64,000 bases of DNA, taken from contig OZ241908.1 of the NCBI GenBank assembly GCA_965203685.1, positions 4,588,001 to 4,652,000 on the forward strand, in the 5' to 3' direction. The position numbers were made by a program, and so were the translations under genes. Source of the stretch: VXYL01 sp965203685. GTDB taxonomy: Bacteria > Pseudomonadota > Gammaproteobacteria > Pseudomonadales > Azotimanducaceae. Position 1 is the stretch's first letter, and every line of letters starts with the position of its first letter. The notes under the pieces are model-generated. The model searched no databases. It saw only the letters and a list, made by a program, of their open reading frames with translations, and had not been told where the DNA came from. Below, piece by piece: positions 46,143 to 54,759 of the stretch.

Positions 46143-47000
46143 AACTACACGCGAGCACTACCGGGAAACTTTGGGGTCGAGGTCGTCGATCCCCATGTCG
46201 CGACGATGTCGGACGACGCGCTACGTGAGTTGCTGTTTGCACTCTACACAAACCGCATCGCCGTCCTGCGGACTGGCGGTCTAACCGAGGCCGAGTACGT
46301 CGACTTCGCGCGGCGTATCGGTGATCCCTTGCTGCTGATCCCCGACAAGGCGGAGTACCCCGAGATCATCCCGGTCGACAACCTGCGAGAGGACATACGG
46401 AAGACCAAGCACAGCGCCGCCCATTGGCACACGGACCAATCGTTCACGAGTCCACTTGCGAGCGTCACCATGCTTCACTCGATCGCAGCCCCACCGTCTG
46501 GCGATGAGACACACTTCTGCGACATGGCGGGTGCATACGACGCGCTGTCTGAAAGTACCAAGAGCGAGATCGACGAGCTGGAGGTCATACACCGACGCGG
46601 TGTTTCCATCGTCGCGCGTCCGGAGGAGCACGCGCCGCCCGTGATAAAGAGCTGGGACTACCGTACCGTTCACCATCCACTCGTTCGCAGTCATCCCGTC
46701 ACCGGCCGCAGGACCCTTTATGCCATCTCCGGCAGTAGCCAGGGCATCCGGGGAATGCCCGACGCAGAGGCGAAGCGGCTCCTTGGCTCGCTTTGTGAGC
46801 ACGCATTGGCCCCACGGTTCCTGAATTCGCACAGGCATCGGGTAGGCGACATTCTCATGTGGGACAACCCGACAACGATGCACAAAGCAAGCCCCATTGG
46901 TCAGGCGACCGGCCCCGACGATACCCGGGTCCTGTGGAGGATCAGCTTGACGGGGATTCCATCGGTCTTTCCCGTGTGCATGGATGAGGAGGAGGTATAG
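46140..47000 (+). CDS. TauD/TfdA-family Fe(II)/2-oxoglutarate dioxygenase
   Basis: The enzyme has the TauD facial triad: HTD in SAAHWHTDQSF and the distal His in MWDNPTTMHKASP. A candidate 2-oxoglutarate Arg is in RVLWRISLTG. NRIAVLRTGGLTEAEYVDFARRIGDPL is the typical N-terminal subdomain. The first standard start is ATG 46206 (264 aa), but it has no ribosome-binding site and truncates the fold; the SD at 46125 points to the ATC at 46140 (286 aa). The substrate is unknown. Its 3' end faces the GMC oxidoreductase gene. Confidence 0.85.
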   Translation: MNYTRALPGNFGVEVVDPHVATMSDDALRELLFALYTNRIAVLRTGGLTEAEYVDFARRIGDPLLLIPDKAEYPEIIPVDNLREDIRKTKHSAAHWHTDQSFTSPLASVTMLHSIAAPPSGDETHFCDMAGAYDALSESTKSEIDELEVIHRRGVSIVARPEEHAPPVIKSWDYRTVHHPLVRSHPVTGRRTLYAISGSSQGIRGMPDAEAKRLLGSLCEHALAPRFLNSHRHRVGDILMWDNPTTMHKASPIGQATGPDDTRVLWRISLTGIPSVFPVCMDEEEV

Positions 47001-47027
47001 GCTCCTCGTCGTCCTGGTATCCGATCA

Positions 47028-48758
47028 TCACGATGTCGATTGCGACACGGCCCAGATGGCGGTCTCCAGTGACCCCGCGTTGATGATTCTCGCGATACGC
47101 TCGCCGATCATGTAGGTGGTCGCCTGAGTGTTCGCGCGCGGACAGTCGGGCATCAGACTCGCGTCCACGACGCGGAGTCCTTCGGTCCCGAAGACCCGGC
47201 CCTCTTCGTCGCAAACGGCCTCCGGATCGTGCGGACCTCCCATCCGGCAGGTGCTGGTCTGATGCTGAGAGCTCACGACGTTAGATGCGATCCAAGAATC
47301 CAACACCGAGTCGGCAGACTCGCTGTTGACCTCGTCGGCGGCGGGCGCGATGGGTCGTTCGATGACCGTCGACATTTCCGCCGACTCGGCGAGTTGCAGC
47401 GAGAGCCGCATAGCGTCGTGTAGGCGAATGCGATCGGCTTCGTGTGTGAGCCATCCCATCTCAATCACTGGCATTGCCTCAACGTCAGGGGTTCCGTCCG
47501 GTTTCGGAGGCGCAAGCGTGACGGTGCCGGCGCTTAGTCCGAGCATGAGGGTCGCCTGGATCATGAAGGTGCGGTCGCCGGCGGAAGTCGGGGCCGAGCC
47601 GGCCCGGCTCTGCAGCGGACCGGTGTACAGCAGTAAGTCGTTCGCAAGCGCCGCAGTCTCTGCAGGGGGCTCAGCCGTGTAGCGCAGGTACAGGGGCATG
47701 GGATAGGACGAGCCGTCCATGTTGTCCGGTGCAATGTCTTCCCTCATACGGAAGGCCAACCGGGCGGCAGGATGATCCCGCAGGTTTTTGCCGACGCCTG
47801 GCAGATCCACCAGCGGTTCAACGCCGGCGGCAGTCAGTTCGTCGGCAGGACCGACTCCGGATCGGAGAAGCAGATGTGGAGATGCGATCGCACCTCCGCA
47901 CAGGATGACTTCGACAGAGGCATGCAGCACGGAGCCATCCATGAGTTCGACTGCCGTGGCAAGGGGAAGCCCGCGCGATCGCCTGTCGAAGAGTACCCGG
48001 CGAACTTCTGCGTCGCCGCGGATGGTCAGGTTCGGCCGCTCCCGGGCACCGGCTAGAAACGTGAGCGCCGAACTCTGGCGCACGCGGTCCACGTTGTTGA
48101 GGGCAAGTGAGCCGACCCCGCCGGGCGAACCCGGCGCGTTGACGTCCGCGCAACTCTCGAAGCCGCGGTTGATGCATGCGTTGTACCAGGCAACGTCGGC
48201 TTCGCGCCACTCGGTTCGCGGGTGACGGCGAACCGTGATGGGACCGCTGTCACCGTGGTATGCCTCGCGGCCGAATTCGACGTCGTTTTCGATCGAGTTG
48301 AAGAAGGGCAGCACGCTGTCGAACGACCACGACTCGCAGCCGAGTTCCGTACTCCAGTAGTCGAAGTCCTCGGTAGTTCCGCGCACCCACATCTGGCTGT
48401 TCACTGAGGTCGTGCCCCCGACGATACGGCCGCGGGGGATGTCGACGGCGTGCCGTGCATCACCCGAGCCCGTGTAGCCGTATAGACCGCCAGCGTTTAC
48501 CGCAGCAGCGTCGCCGCAAGGATCGGCGGGCTCTGGATACCAGTGATGCCCCCGGACTTCAGCGGGTCCCGGGTTGCCGGGATTGCCGTAGCCGTAGAGG
48601 ATCGCGTCCGGCAATCCCTCGTTGGAACCGTCGCGCTCGTAATCTACGCCCGCCTCGAGCAGGAGGACGCGCTTCTCCCGGTCTTCAGACAGCCGGGCCG
48701 CCATCACGCCACCAGCCGCGCCTGCACCGACTACGATGTAGTGGGGCTCTTGTGACAT
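47028..48758 (-). CDS. GMC-family FAD oxidoreductase (choline/alcohol dehydrogenase-like)
   Basis: The 576-aa flavoprotein starts YIVVGAGAAGGVMAARLSED (ADP-binding beta-alpha-beta). It carries the GMC signatures GRIVGGTTSVNSQMWVRG and ILCGGAIASPHLLLRSGVGP. In the C-terminal catalytic region the residues are SSQHQTSTCRMGG and DASLMPDCPRANTQATTYMIGERIA. At the second catalytic position, where many members have His, this protein reads ANTQATTYM (Asn). It oxidises an unidentified alcohol. CAGGAG precedes ATG 48758. Confidence 0.93.
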   Translation of the reverse strand: MSQEPHYIVVGAGAAGGVMAARLSEDREKRVLLLEAGVDYERDGSNEGLPDAILYGYGNPGNPGPAEVRGHHWYPEPADPCGDAAAVNAGGLYGYTGSGDARHAVDIPRGRIVGGTTSVNSQMWVRGTTEDFDYWSTELGCESWSFDSVLPFFNSIENDVEFGREAYHGDSGPITVRRHPRTEWREADVAWYNACINRGFESCADVNAPGSPGGVGSLALNNVDRVRQSSALTFLAGARERPNLTIRGDAEVRRVLFDRRSRGLPLATAVELMDGSVLHASVEVILCGGAIASPHLLLRSGVGPADELTAAGVEPLVDLPGVGKNLRDHPAARLAFRMREDIAPDNMDGSSYPMPLYLRYTAEPPAETAALANDLLLYTGPLQSRAGSAPTSAGDRTFMIQATLMLGLSAGTVTLAPPKPDGTPDVEAMPVIEMGWLTHEADRIRLHDAMRLSLQLAESAEMSTVIERPIAPAADEVNSESADSVLDSWIASNVVSSQHQTSTCRMGGPHDPEAVCDEEGRVFGTEGLRVVDASLMPDCPRANTQATTYMIGERIARIINAGSLETAIWAVSQSTS

Positions 48759-48879
48759 TGCTGCTCCTGATGTCGATCCCAATCGACAAATGTTGAAACC
48801 CAAGATCGATCAGCCACCGAGCAGCGCAAAGGCGACGATCTGGTAACCAAACACGCTGGCTTTTCTCTGCATGCTGGTA

Positions 48880-49030
48880 TCGCTTGCAAGTCTGATCAAC
48901 GCAAGAAGCTTGAGCGCCTGTGCCGGTACATTACCCGACCTGCGATTGCGGACAGACGATTACCCTTGGCCAACAACGGCAATGTCGTCATTGCGCTGAA
49001 GACGCCTTACGATGATGGCACCACGGGGAC
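48880..49030 (+). pseudogene. IS91/ISCR-family transposase remnant
   Basis: Between the GMC and PhyH genes the plus strand encodes, in one frame, DQRKKLERLCRYITRPAIA, then about a dozen residues ending NNGNVVIA, and then LKTPYDDGTT. This matches the conserved core of IS91-type (Y2) transposases, in which LERLCRYI.RPA precedes LKTPYRDGTTH. About 50 codons survive, with no start or end, so it is a fossil of an insertion element. The rest of 48759-49088 holds no other supported feature. Confidence 0.75.
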
Positions 49031-49088
49031 GTTCACGTCACAATGCCGCTACCCTAAACTACGCGCTTCAACCAACGAGAGGTCTGCC

Positions 49089-50417
49089 ATGCACGAGTAT
49101 ATCCTGCTGGTCAGCGATGCAACGGGACTCCATCTGAGTGATGGTGGGCAGACTGCACTTGGACTGCGTCCGCGCTGTGACGACAGCTGCATCTGGGAAT
49201 GGACGGACGACAAAACCCTCAGGAATGCAGCCACCGGCGCCATGGTGTCGGTGGCGCCCAGTGGTGAACCTTCCGCTGACGACAGTGCTACGGCGATTGA
49301 CGCCGTCTTTGGACCAGGCGCCAGCGAGCTCGCGTCACCTGCCTTTCGTGTCCTTGGCGACGATTCGAGTTTGTCAGGGCTAGGTGCTGACCGGGTTTTC
49401 TCCGCGCGACAGGCGCCTGCGCGGTTGCCGTCGGCCTACCTGGCGGAACTGGAGACCCAGGGCTGGACGGTGGTGGAAAACGTGATGAGTCCTGCGATGC
49501 TGACGAACCTGATCGCGAACATCAATAAAGTCCGCAAAAAAGGGGCTGACAAGGAAGCAAAGTTGCGGGCGGGCCAGGATAAACGCCCCTACAAGTCCGG
49601 CGACAACATCATCCGACCACGAAGGCTGATGGATGAAGGCGAGAGTTTTCTCGGTATGACCCCTGCAGTGGCACAGGCGCTGATGCACCCGGTATCACTG
49701 TGGCTTCTCGAGAGTTACCTGGGCGTTGAAGACATTCACTACTGCCAGTGCCCGGGATTCACGATCCTGAGGCCGGCGGAGAAGGCCGGCGACAATACCC
49801 AGGTCATGCCAGGTGGCTGGCACTGCGACTATCCCTATCCGGTCAACAGCGAGACGGCAGCACACACCTACATGCTGGGTCCTGAGGAGTTCGAAAAACT
49901 CGATGCGTCAATTTCGACACGGTACCCTGATTGGAAGCAGCGCAGGGACCGCCTGGGCATGCAGTTCAACATTGCGCTGACGGACTTCACGCCTGAGGCG
50001 GGTTCCACCCAGTTCGTCCTGGGATCACACGAGTTTGAAGGCCCGCCACCTACGGAGATGAATGCCATTCCAACGGTGGCTGGCGAAGGACCACATAAAG
50101 ACGTGGTGCAGATGTCGTTTCCAGCAGGCTCCGGCATCCTGTATGACTCGCGCACCTACCATCGTTCCCCGCCCGAACTGAATGTCTCCGGCCGGGAACG
50201 CTGGGCCATGCAGACCTGCATCGTGCCATCGTTTGTCCGCGACCTGCGGGAACGGGATGAGAAGGTGGAATCGGCCGACGCCTTTGCCGGGGCGACGAGA
50301 ATTCACGCGGCGCTCACCGAACGGGAACTGCAGGATGTGATGAAGATGCTCTGTGACGACGAGTTCGGACAGCCCCGCGAGGATGTCGCAGCAGCAGTCG
50401 CCGCGTCTCGTGCATGA
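49089..50417 (+). CDS. PhyH-family dioxygenase with an extra N-terminal domain
   Basis: The 442-aa protein contains a C-terminal PhyH domain with an intact iron site (HCD in GGWHCDYPYP, distal His in RTYHRSPPELN) and FTPEAGSTQFVLGSHEFEGPP. Residues 1-~105 (MHEYILLVSDATGLHLSDGG...CIWEWTDDKTLRNAATG) form an additional domain that I do not recognise; the repeated short beta-like segments recall lectin or beta-trefoil modules, but this is speculative. GAGAGG precedes ATG 49089; the upstream frame from 48966 is the transposase remnant. The substrate is unknown. Confidence 0.87.
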   Translation: MHEYILLVSDATGLHLSDGGQTALGLRPRCDDSCIWEWTDDKTLRNAATGAMVSVAPSGEPSADDSATAIDAVFGPGASELASPAFRVLGDDSSLSGLGADRVFSARQAPARLPSAYLAELETQGWTVVENVMSPAMLTNLIANINKVRKKGADKEAKLRAGQDKRPYKSGDNIIRPRRLMDEGESFLGMTPAVAQALMHPVSLWLLESYLGVEDIHYCQCPGFTILRPAEKAGDNTQVMPGGWHCDYPYPVNSETAAHTYMLGPEEFEKLDASISTRYPDWKQRRDRLGMQFNIALTDFTPEAGSTQFVLGSHEFEGPPPTEMNAIPTVAGEGPHKDVVQMSFPAGSGILYDSRTYHRSPPELNVSGRERWAMQTCIVPSFVRDLRERDEKVESADAFAGATRIHAALTERELQDVMKMLCDDEFGQPREDVAAAVAASRA

Positions 50418-50611
50418 CGGTGCCGCGGACTACGACTCATCCCTCCTATCCGCTGGTCAGGCGGTGTGTTCGAGGATTGCCGGGACGATCGTAGTTGGGC
50501 TCACCGGCCGGGCAGCAGGTGGTCCTGCCAACGTGAAGGCACCGTCCAGGTCAGCACGGTCGCGCAACGAAGTTCGACGCTCACCTGCCATGTCGTCGGG
50601 CGGTCGGCAAC

Positions 50612-51139
50612 TCACGACGCCTTCAGGATTCTCACGCCTTGCTCGAACGCCGAACGCGCCCGCTCCTTGAGTTCGCCCAGGGTGCGGCTGCCAATCGGGT
50701 GGTCGACCATCGCGAACGGGTAGTCCGGTATGCCAAGGGCTCTCGCGATGTTGCGCCCCGTTACCTCGAACGGGTAGGTGCAGATCACCAGCGCGGGCTT
50801 GCCAAGCTGTTCGAAAGAGATGCCGTCATGCACACTGCACGTTGAGCAGCTCCCTCAATCGCCGACCGCCGTGATCAGGAAATCGGCGCTGTCCGACAGT
50901 TCCCGGTGATGTTCCGGGAGCGCCGGTCTCGACGCGTTCCCCTTGTTGATGAAACCGTTCACCTCGCAGCCGAAGTCGCGAGCGAAGAGCGCGGCTGTCT
51001 CGTTCAACAGCACGTCCGCGTTGGCCTTGCCGTTGGACAGCAAGCCGATGCTGCGGCCGGCGAGGTCGTCGAGACGCGGCGCGAGGGTCCGGTCCGTCGA
51101 TCCGCCACGACCGCCGGGGTCGATCAAAGTGATGCTCAT
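50612..51139 (-). CDS. UGSC-family selenoprotein with in-frame UGA (Sec95)
   Basis: Two collinear ORFs in one frame (51139-50855 and 50854-50612) are separated by a single TGA at 50857-50855. Translation reads DFLITAVGD-[UGA]-GSCSTCSVHDGISFEQLGKP. Decoding UGA as selenocysteine gives U-G-S-C, the signature of the UGSC (seleno)protein family, in a 175-residue product. Both halves keep family-like sequence (GRSIGLLSNGKANADVLL; GIPDYPFAMVDHPIG). AAGGAGG lies just upstream of ATG 51139. A hairpin suited to a bacterial SECIS follows the UGA. The function is unknown; a thiol/selenol redox reaction is expected from U-x-x-C. It is the last gene of an SDR/unknown/UGSC operon. Confidence 0.85.
50827..50841 (-). 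promoter_or_regulatory. Putative bacterial SECIS hairpin
   Basis: On the minus strand, CGUGCA pairs with UGCAUG (one G-U pair) around a GUG loop, i.e. CGUGC-AGUGU-GCAUG. Counting the U of UGA as 1, the loop is at nucleotides 23-25, close to its place in the E. coli fdhF SECIS, and it carries a GU as SelB-binding loops do. The stem is short, so this is a plausible rather than proven SelB target. Confidence 0.5.
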
Positions 51140-51188
51140 TGGAAAACCTCCTTAGGATGCGGCGAGGACGTCACGTACCGGTGAGACG

Positions 51189-52241
51189 CTAGCAGTCGAT
51201 GCACACGCCGATGGGTTTGGATTGCATGATGGAGCCGCGGCTGCGGCTCCACGATGGGATGAACGCCGAGTGACCGCCGGCATCGCCACCCGCGACGGTG
51301 ACGAGGATGTCGTCCGGGCCGAAGCCGCGGCGCACGTCCTCGGTGCCTTGGCGTTCATGCTCCCTCGGCACGTACTTCTTGACCTGCTTCATGGCCTCGA
51401 CGGACTGCGATGCATGGTCGAACAGGTATTGGCGGACGTCCGCCTTGGTCCATCCGGTGCTCGCGACGATCTCGGCATGTTCCGGCGACAGCACGACCAC
51501 CGACTGGCCCGTCGTGATGCATCCGAGATTGGCCATCGAGTCGGCGACGCAGTCGAGGATGGCTTCCGGCGTATTGCCACCGTGGTTCTCAACGTTGCAG
51601 AACCCGGCGCCGGCGAACACGGTGACACTGGAGATGTCCTCGCCGAAGCCTAGTTCGACGTTCAGCGGCTGCCAGGGATTGCGCTCGGCCCGTTCGGCGA
51701 TGCACGAGCAGTACTTGCCGGGGTGGCCCTGGGTGGACTGGTCCGACACACCCGGGATCATCTCGAAGACATTTAGGATGATGAGCCGCATGGCACGCCC
51801 GATCGTCGCGTTGGCGCGGTTGCCGGGACCGAAGACGTTGCCGGCCGCGTTCATGCCGATGTCGGTCACCGCCGGGCCGGCAACGATCAGCAGCGGCGCC
51901 GAACCGCCGGTGCTGGCGGTCGAACCGTGGAAGTTGTACGCGGGCTCGTTGGCGGCCTCGAGCGCCGCGACGACAACCGGGAAGTACTCCGGGAGGCAGC
52001 CCGCCATGACCGCGTTCACCGCCGCCGCCAGGACGCTGCACTCGAGTCCCGTGGTCGGGTGCGTGGCGATGACGGTCTCGGGTGGGCGACCTTCCATCGC
52101 GAGCATCGCCTCGACACGGGACATCTCGGGGGGCACGACCGGCAGGCCGTCGGTCCAGCCGCGTTCGTAGCAGGCGTCGATCGCGGCCAGGACATCGTCT
52201 TCGACATCCACCGTCCTGGCGGTGCTGGCAAGACTGGGCAT
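51189..52241 (-). CDS. Cysteine-rich protein of unknown function, operon partner of the UGSC selenoprotein
   Basis: The 350-aa protein is not one I can assign. Visible features are YERGWTDGLPVVPPE near the start, the Gly/Asn-rich GPAVTDIGMNAAGNVFGPGNRANATIGRAMRLI, YCSCIAERAE, GAGFCNVENHGGNTPEAIL and a C-terminal CIDC ending the protein. At least nine cysteines include C-x-C and C-x-x-C pairs, and no export signal is seen. AGGAG precedes ATG 52241. The stop lies 49 nt before the selenoprotein start, and the upstream SDR stop is 10 nt away. Context suggests it is the enzyme or substrate partner of the selenoprotein. Confidence 0.7.
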   Translation of the reverse strand: MPSLASTARTVDVEDDVLAAIDACYERGWTDGLPVVPPEMSRVEAMLAMEGRPPETVIATHPTTGLECSVLAAAVNAVMAGCLPEYFPVVVAALEAANEPAYNFHGSTASTGGSAPLLIVAGPAVTDIGMNAAGNVFGPGNRANATIGRAMRLIILNVFEMIPGVSDQSTQGHPGKYCSCIAERAERNPWQPLNVELGFGEDISSVTVFAGAGFCNVENHGGNTPEAILDCVADSMANLGCITTGQSVVVLSPEHAEIVASTGWTKADVRQYLFDHASQSVEAMKQVKKYVPREHERQGTEDVRRGFGPDDILVTVAGGDAGGHSAFIPSWSRSRGSIMQSKPIGVCIDC

Positions 52242-52251
52242 AAAAGGTCTC

Positions 52252-53016
52252 CTAGTACGCGCTACTGCCGCCGTCCGCCTTGTAGATTCCGCCGGTGATG
52301 AACGCGGCATCGTCGCTGGCGAGGAACAGCATGACCTGGGCGATGTCGTCCGGCTGCGCGTAGCGGCCGAGCGGGATGTTGGCCGCGATCCGTTCGCGCG
52401 CCGCCTCGGGGTCGTCCGGCGACATGCCCGCTTCGAGGCTGCGCATCATGCGCGTGTCGACCGGCGACGGGTTGACGGTGTTGACGCGGATGTTCATAGG
52501 GGCGCATTCACGCGCTGCGGCGCGCATCAGGCCTATGACGGCGTGCTTGCTGGCACCGTAAGGCGCGATCCCGGGCGTTCCGGAGAGGCCGGCGACGCTC
52601 GACGTGATCACGATGCTGCCACCGCCGCGGGCGGCGAGCGCGGGGATGGCCGATTTCAGACCCAGCCACACGCCCTTCACATTGACGGCGATCACGCGGT
52701 CGAAGTCCTCCTCGTGCGAGTCGACGATCGGCGCTACGGCACCCTCGATGCCGGCGTTGGCGAGGAAGATGTCGACACCGCCGTAACGCTCGGTGGCGAC
52801 CTCGAACATGCGCTCGTTGTCCCTGGCCTGCGTGACGTCGGCCGCACATGCGCTTACCCGGTTGCTGCCAATCGCGCGCAACGCGTCGTCGAGCGCCCCT
52901 TCGTCGAGGTCCACGATCACCACGTTGGCACCCTCGGCGGCGAAGCGTTTCGCCGCACCCTGGCCGATGCCGCCGGCACCACCCGTGATCACAGCGACCT
53001 TGCCGTCAAGCCTCAT
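52252..53016 (-). CDS. Short-chain dehydrogenase/reductase (classical)
   Basis: The 254-aa SDR starts LDGKVAVITGGAGGIGQGAAKRFAAEGANVVIVDLD, an NAD-type site with an Asp after the second strand. It has NAGIEG, the catalytic Ser in IVITSSVAG and YGASKHAVIG with the Tyr/Lys pair. The end DDAAFITGGIYKADGG is the classical tail. It is the first gene of the operon with the cysteine-rich protein and the UGSC selenoprotein, and is divergent from the carboxylase genes (126-bp gap). Confidence 0.93.
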   Translation of the reverse strand: MRLDGKVAVITGGAGGIGQGAAKRFAAEGANVVIVDLDEGALDDALRAIGSNRVSACAADVTQARDNERMFEVATERYGGVDIFLANAGIEGAVAPIVDSHEEDFDRVIAVNVKGVWLGLKSAIPALAARGGGSIVITSSVAGLSGTPGIAPYGASKHAVIGLMRAAARECAPMNIRVNTVNPSPVDTRMMRSLEAGMSPDDPEAARERIAANIPLGRYAQPDDIAQVMLFLASDDAAFITGGIYKADGGSSAY

Positions 53017-53142
53017 GTTCCTATAGTCCGTGCCGCGAAGGGCACGATTATGGAACAGTTCCTTGAGACTTGGGGCGGTGGAGTGTTGCCTTCGCGGCGT
53101 TCCTCTTGCGACACTGGACTTCGACACGTAACGGCGAGCCGC

Positions 53143-54756
53143 ATGGCGATCCTCGGAACAGCCCTGAAGACGGGCGACCCCACCTTCGCGGCCAATAACG
53201 CCCACAACCGTGCCTTGAGCCGGGATCTGAAACAACTCGCCGAACGCATCGCGCTCGGCGGGGACGAGCGGTCGCGCAACCGGCACGTCGGCCGGGGCAA
53301 GCTGCTCCCCCGGATGCGCGTCCAAGGCCTACTTGACACAGGGTCGCCCTTTCTCGAGATCGGCCAGCTTGCGGGCCACGAACTGTACGACGACGTCACC
53401 CCGGCGGCCGGCCTGATCGCCGGGATCGGGCGCGTGGCCGGCGCGGAGTGCATGGTGATCGCCAACGACGCCACGGTGAAGGGCGGAACCTACTACCCGA
53501 TCACCGTCAAGAAGCACCTGCGAGCCCAGGAGATCGCCGGGGAGAACCACCTGCCGTGCATCTACCTCGTGGACTCCGGCGGCGGTTTCCTGCCGCTGCA
53601 AGCCGGCATCTTCCCCGACAAGGACCATTTCGGCCGGATCTTCTACAACCAGGCCAACCTGTCCGCCGCCGGCATCCCGCAAGTGGCGGTGGTGATGGGC
53701 TCCTGTACGGCGGGCGGCGCGTACGTGCCGGCGATGTGCGACCAGGCGATCATCGTGCAGAACCAGGGCACCATCTTCCTCGGTGGTCCGCCCTTGGTGA
53801 AGGCGGCCACGGGCGAGGAAGTGGATGCCGAGAGCCTCGGCGGCGGCGACGTCCACTCGCGCCGTTCCGGCGTCACCGACTACCTCGCGGTCAATGACGA
53901 GCATGCGCTGGCGCTGGCGCGGGAGATCATCGCCGCCACGCCCCTCCGCTACGAGAGCAACGTCACCACGCGCGACGCGGTCGCCCCACGCTATCCCACG
54001 GAGGAACTCTACGGCGTGATCCCGACCGACACGCGCACCCCCTACGACGTCCGCGAGATCATCGCCCGGCTTGTGGACGACTCGGACTTCCACGAGTTCA
54101 AGGCGCTTTACGGCGACACGCTGGTGTGTGGCTTCGCGCACATCGAAGGCACTCCCGTGGCGATCCTCGCCAACAACGGCGTCCTGTTCTCGGAGTCGGC
54201 GTTGAAGGGCGCGCACTTCATACAACTCGCCGACCGCCGCGGCGTTCCGCTCGTCTTCCTGCAGAACATCACGGGTTTCATGGTGGGCCGCAAGGCGGAG
54301 AACCTCGGCATTGCGAAGGACGGTGCCAAGATGGTCACCGCGGTGGCTTGCGCCGGCGTACCGAAGTTCACCGTCGTGATCGGCGGCTCGTTCGGGGCCG
54401 GCAACTACGCGATGTGCGGTCGCGCCTACGGTGCGCGCATGCTGTGGACGTGGCCCAATGCGCGGATCTCGGTGATGGGCGGCGAGCAGGCCGCGCATGT
54501 GCTGGCAACCGTGCGCCGGGACGGTGCCGCGGCACGCGGGCAGACCTGGCCGGAGGCCGAGCAGGATGCCTTCATGGACGACATCCGCACGCAGTACGAA
54601 CACGAAGGCCACCCCTACTTCGCCAGTGCACGGCTGTGGGACGACGGCGTGATCGACCCCGTCGACACGCGCCGCGTGCTCGGCCTGGCACTCGCCATGG
54701 CAACCCGCGATCCGGCATCGGGCTCCGAGCACCGGTTCGGCATTTTCCGGATGTAA
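53143..54756 (+). CDS. mccB: 3-Methylcrotonyl-CoA carboxylase, carboxyltransferase (beta) subunit
   Basis: The 537-aa protein has the crotonase-like carboxyltransferase halves. The blocks are IANDATVKGGTYYPITVKKHLRAQEIA, FPDKDHFGRIFYNQANLSAAGIPQVAVVMGSCTAGGAYVPAM, GTIFLGGPPLVKAATGEEV and the C-terminal GSFGAGNYAMCGRAYGARMLWTWPNARISVMGGEQAA. These match MccB/LiuB more closely than propionyl- or acetyl-CoA carboxylases. It acts in leucine catabolism with the biotin subunit 3 nt downstream. ATG 53143 is chosen; an in-frame ATG at 53050 would add an unrelated leader. The other liu genes are absent. Confidence 0.92.
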   Translation: MAILGTALKTGDPTFAANNAHNRALSRDLKQLAERIALGGDERSRNRHVGRGKLLPRMRVQGLLDTGSPFLEIGQLAGHELYDDVTPAAGLIAGIGRVAGAECMVIANDATVKGGTYYPITVKKHLRAQEIAGENHLPCIYLVDSGGGFLPLQAGIFPDKDHFGRIFYNQANLSAAGIPQVAVVMGSCTAGGAYVPAMCDQAIIVQNQGTIFLGGPPLVKAATGEEVDAESLGGGDVHSRRSGVTDYLAVNDEHALALAREIIAATPLRYESNVTTRDAVAPRYPTEELYGVIPTDTRTPYDVREIIARLVDDSDFHEFKALYGDTLVCGFAHIEGTPVAILANNGVLFSESALKGAHFIQLADRRGVPLVFLQNITGFMVGRKAENLGIAKDGAKMVTAVACAGVPKFTVVIGGSFGAGNYAMCGRAYGARMLWTWPNARISVMGGEQAAHVLATVRRDGAAARGQTWPEAEQDAFMDDIRTQYEHEGHPYFASARLWDDGVIDPVDTRRVLGLALAMATRDPASGSEHRFGIFRM

Positions 54757-54759
54757 GTG

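Noticed and set aside
50612..51139. Reading the UGSC gene as a pseudogene with a nonsense mutation
   Set aside because: The stop is UGA at exactly the Sec position of U-G-S-C, no other disruption exists, the SD is strong, and a suitable hairpin follows.
52222..53142. 844-codon extension of mccB upstream of 53143
   Set aside because: The extension is antisense to the SDR gene; MccB relatives start near MAILGTALKTGD.
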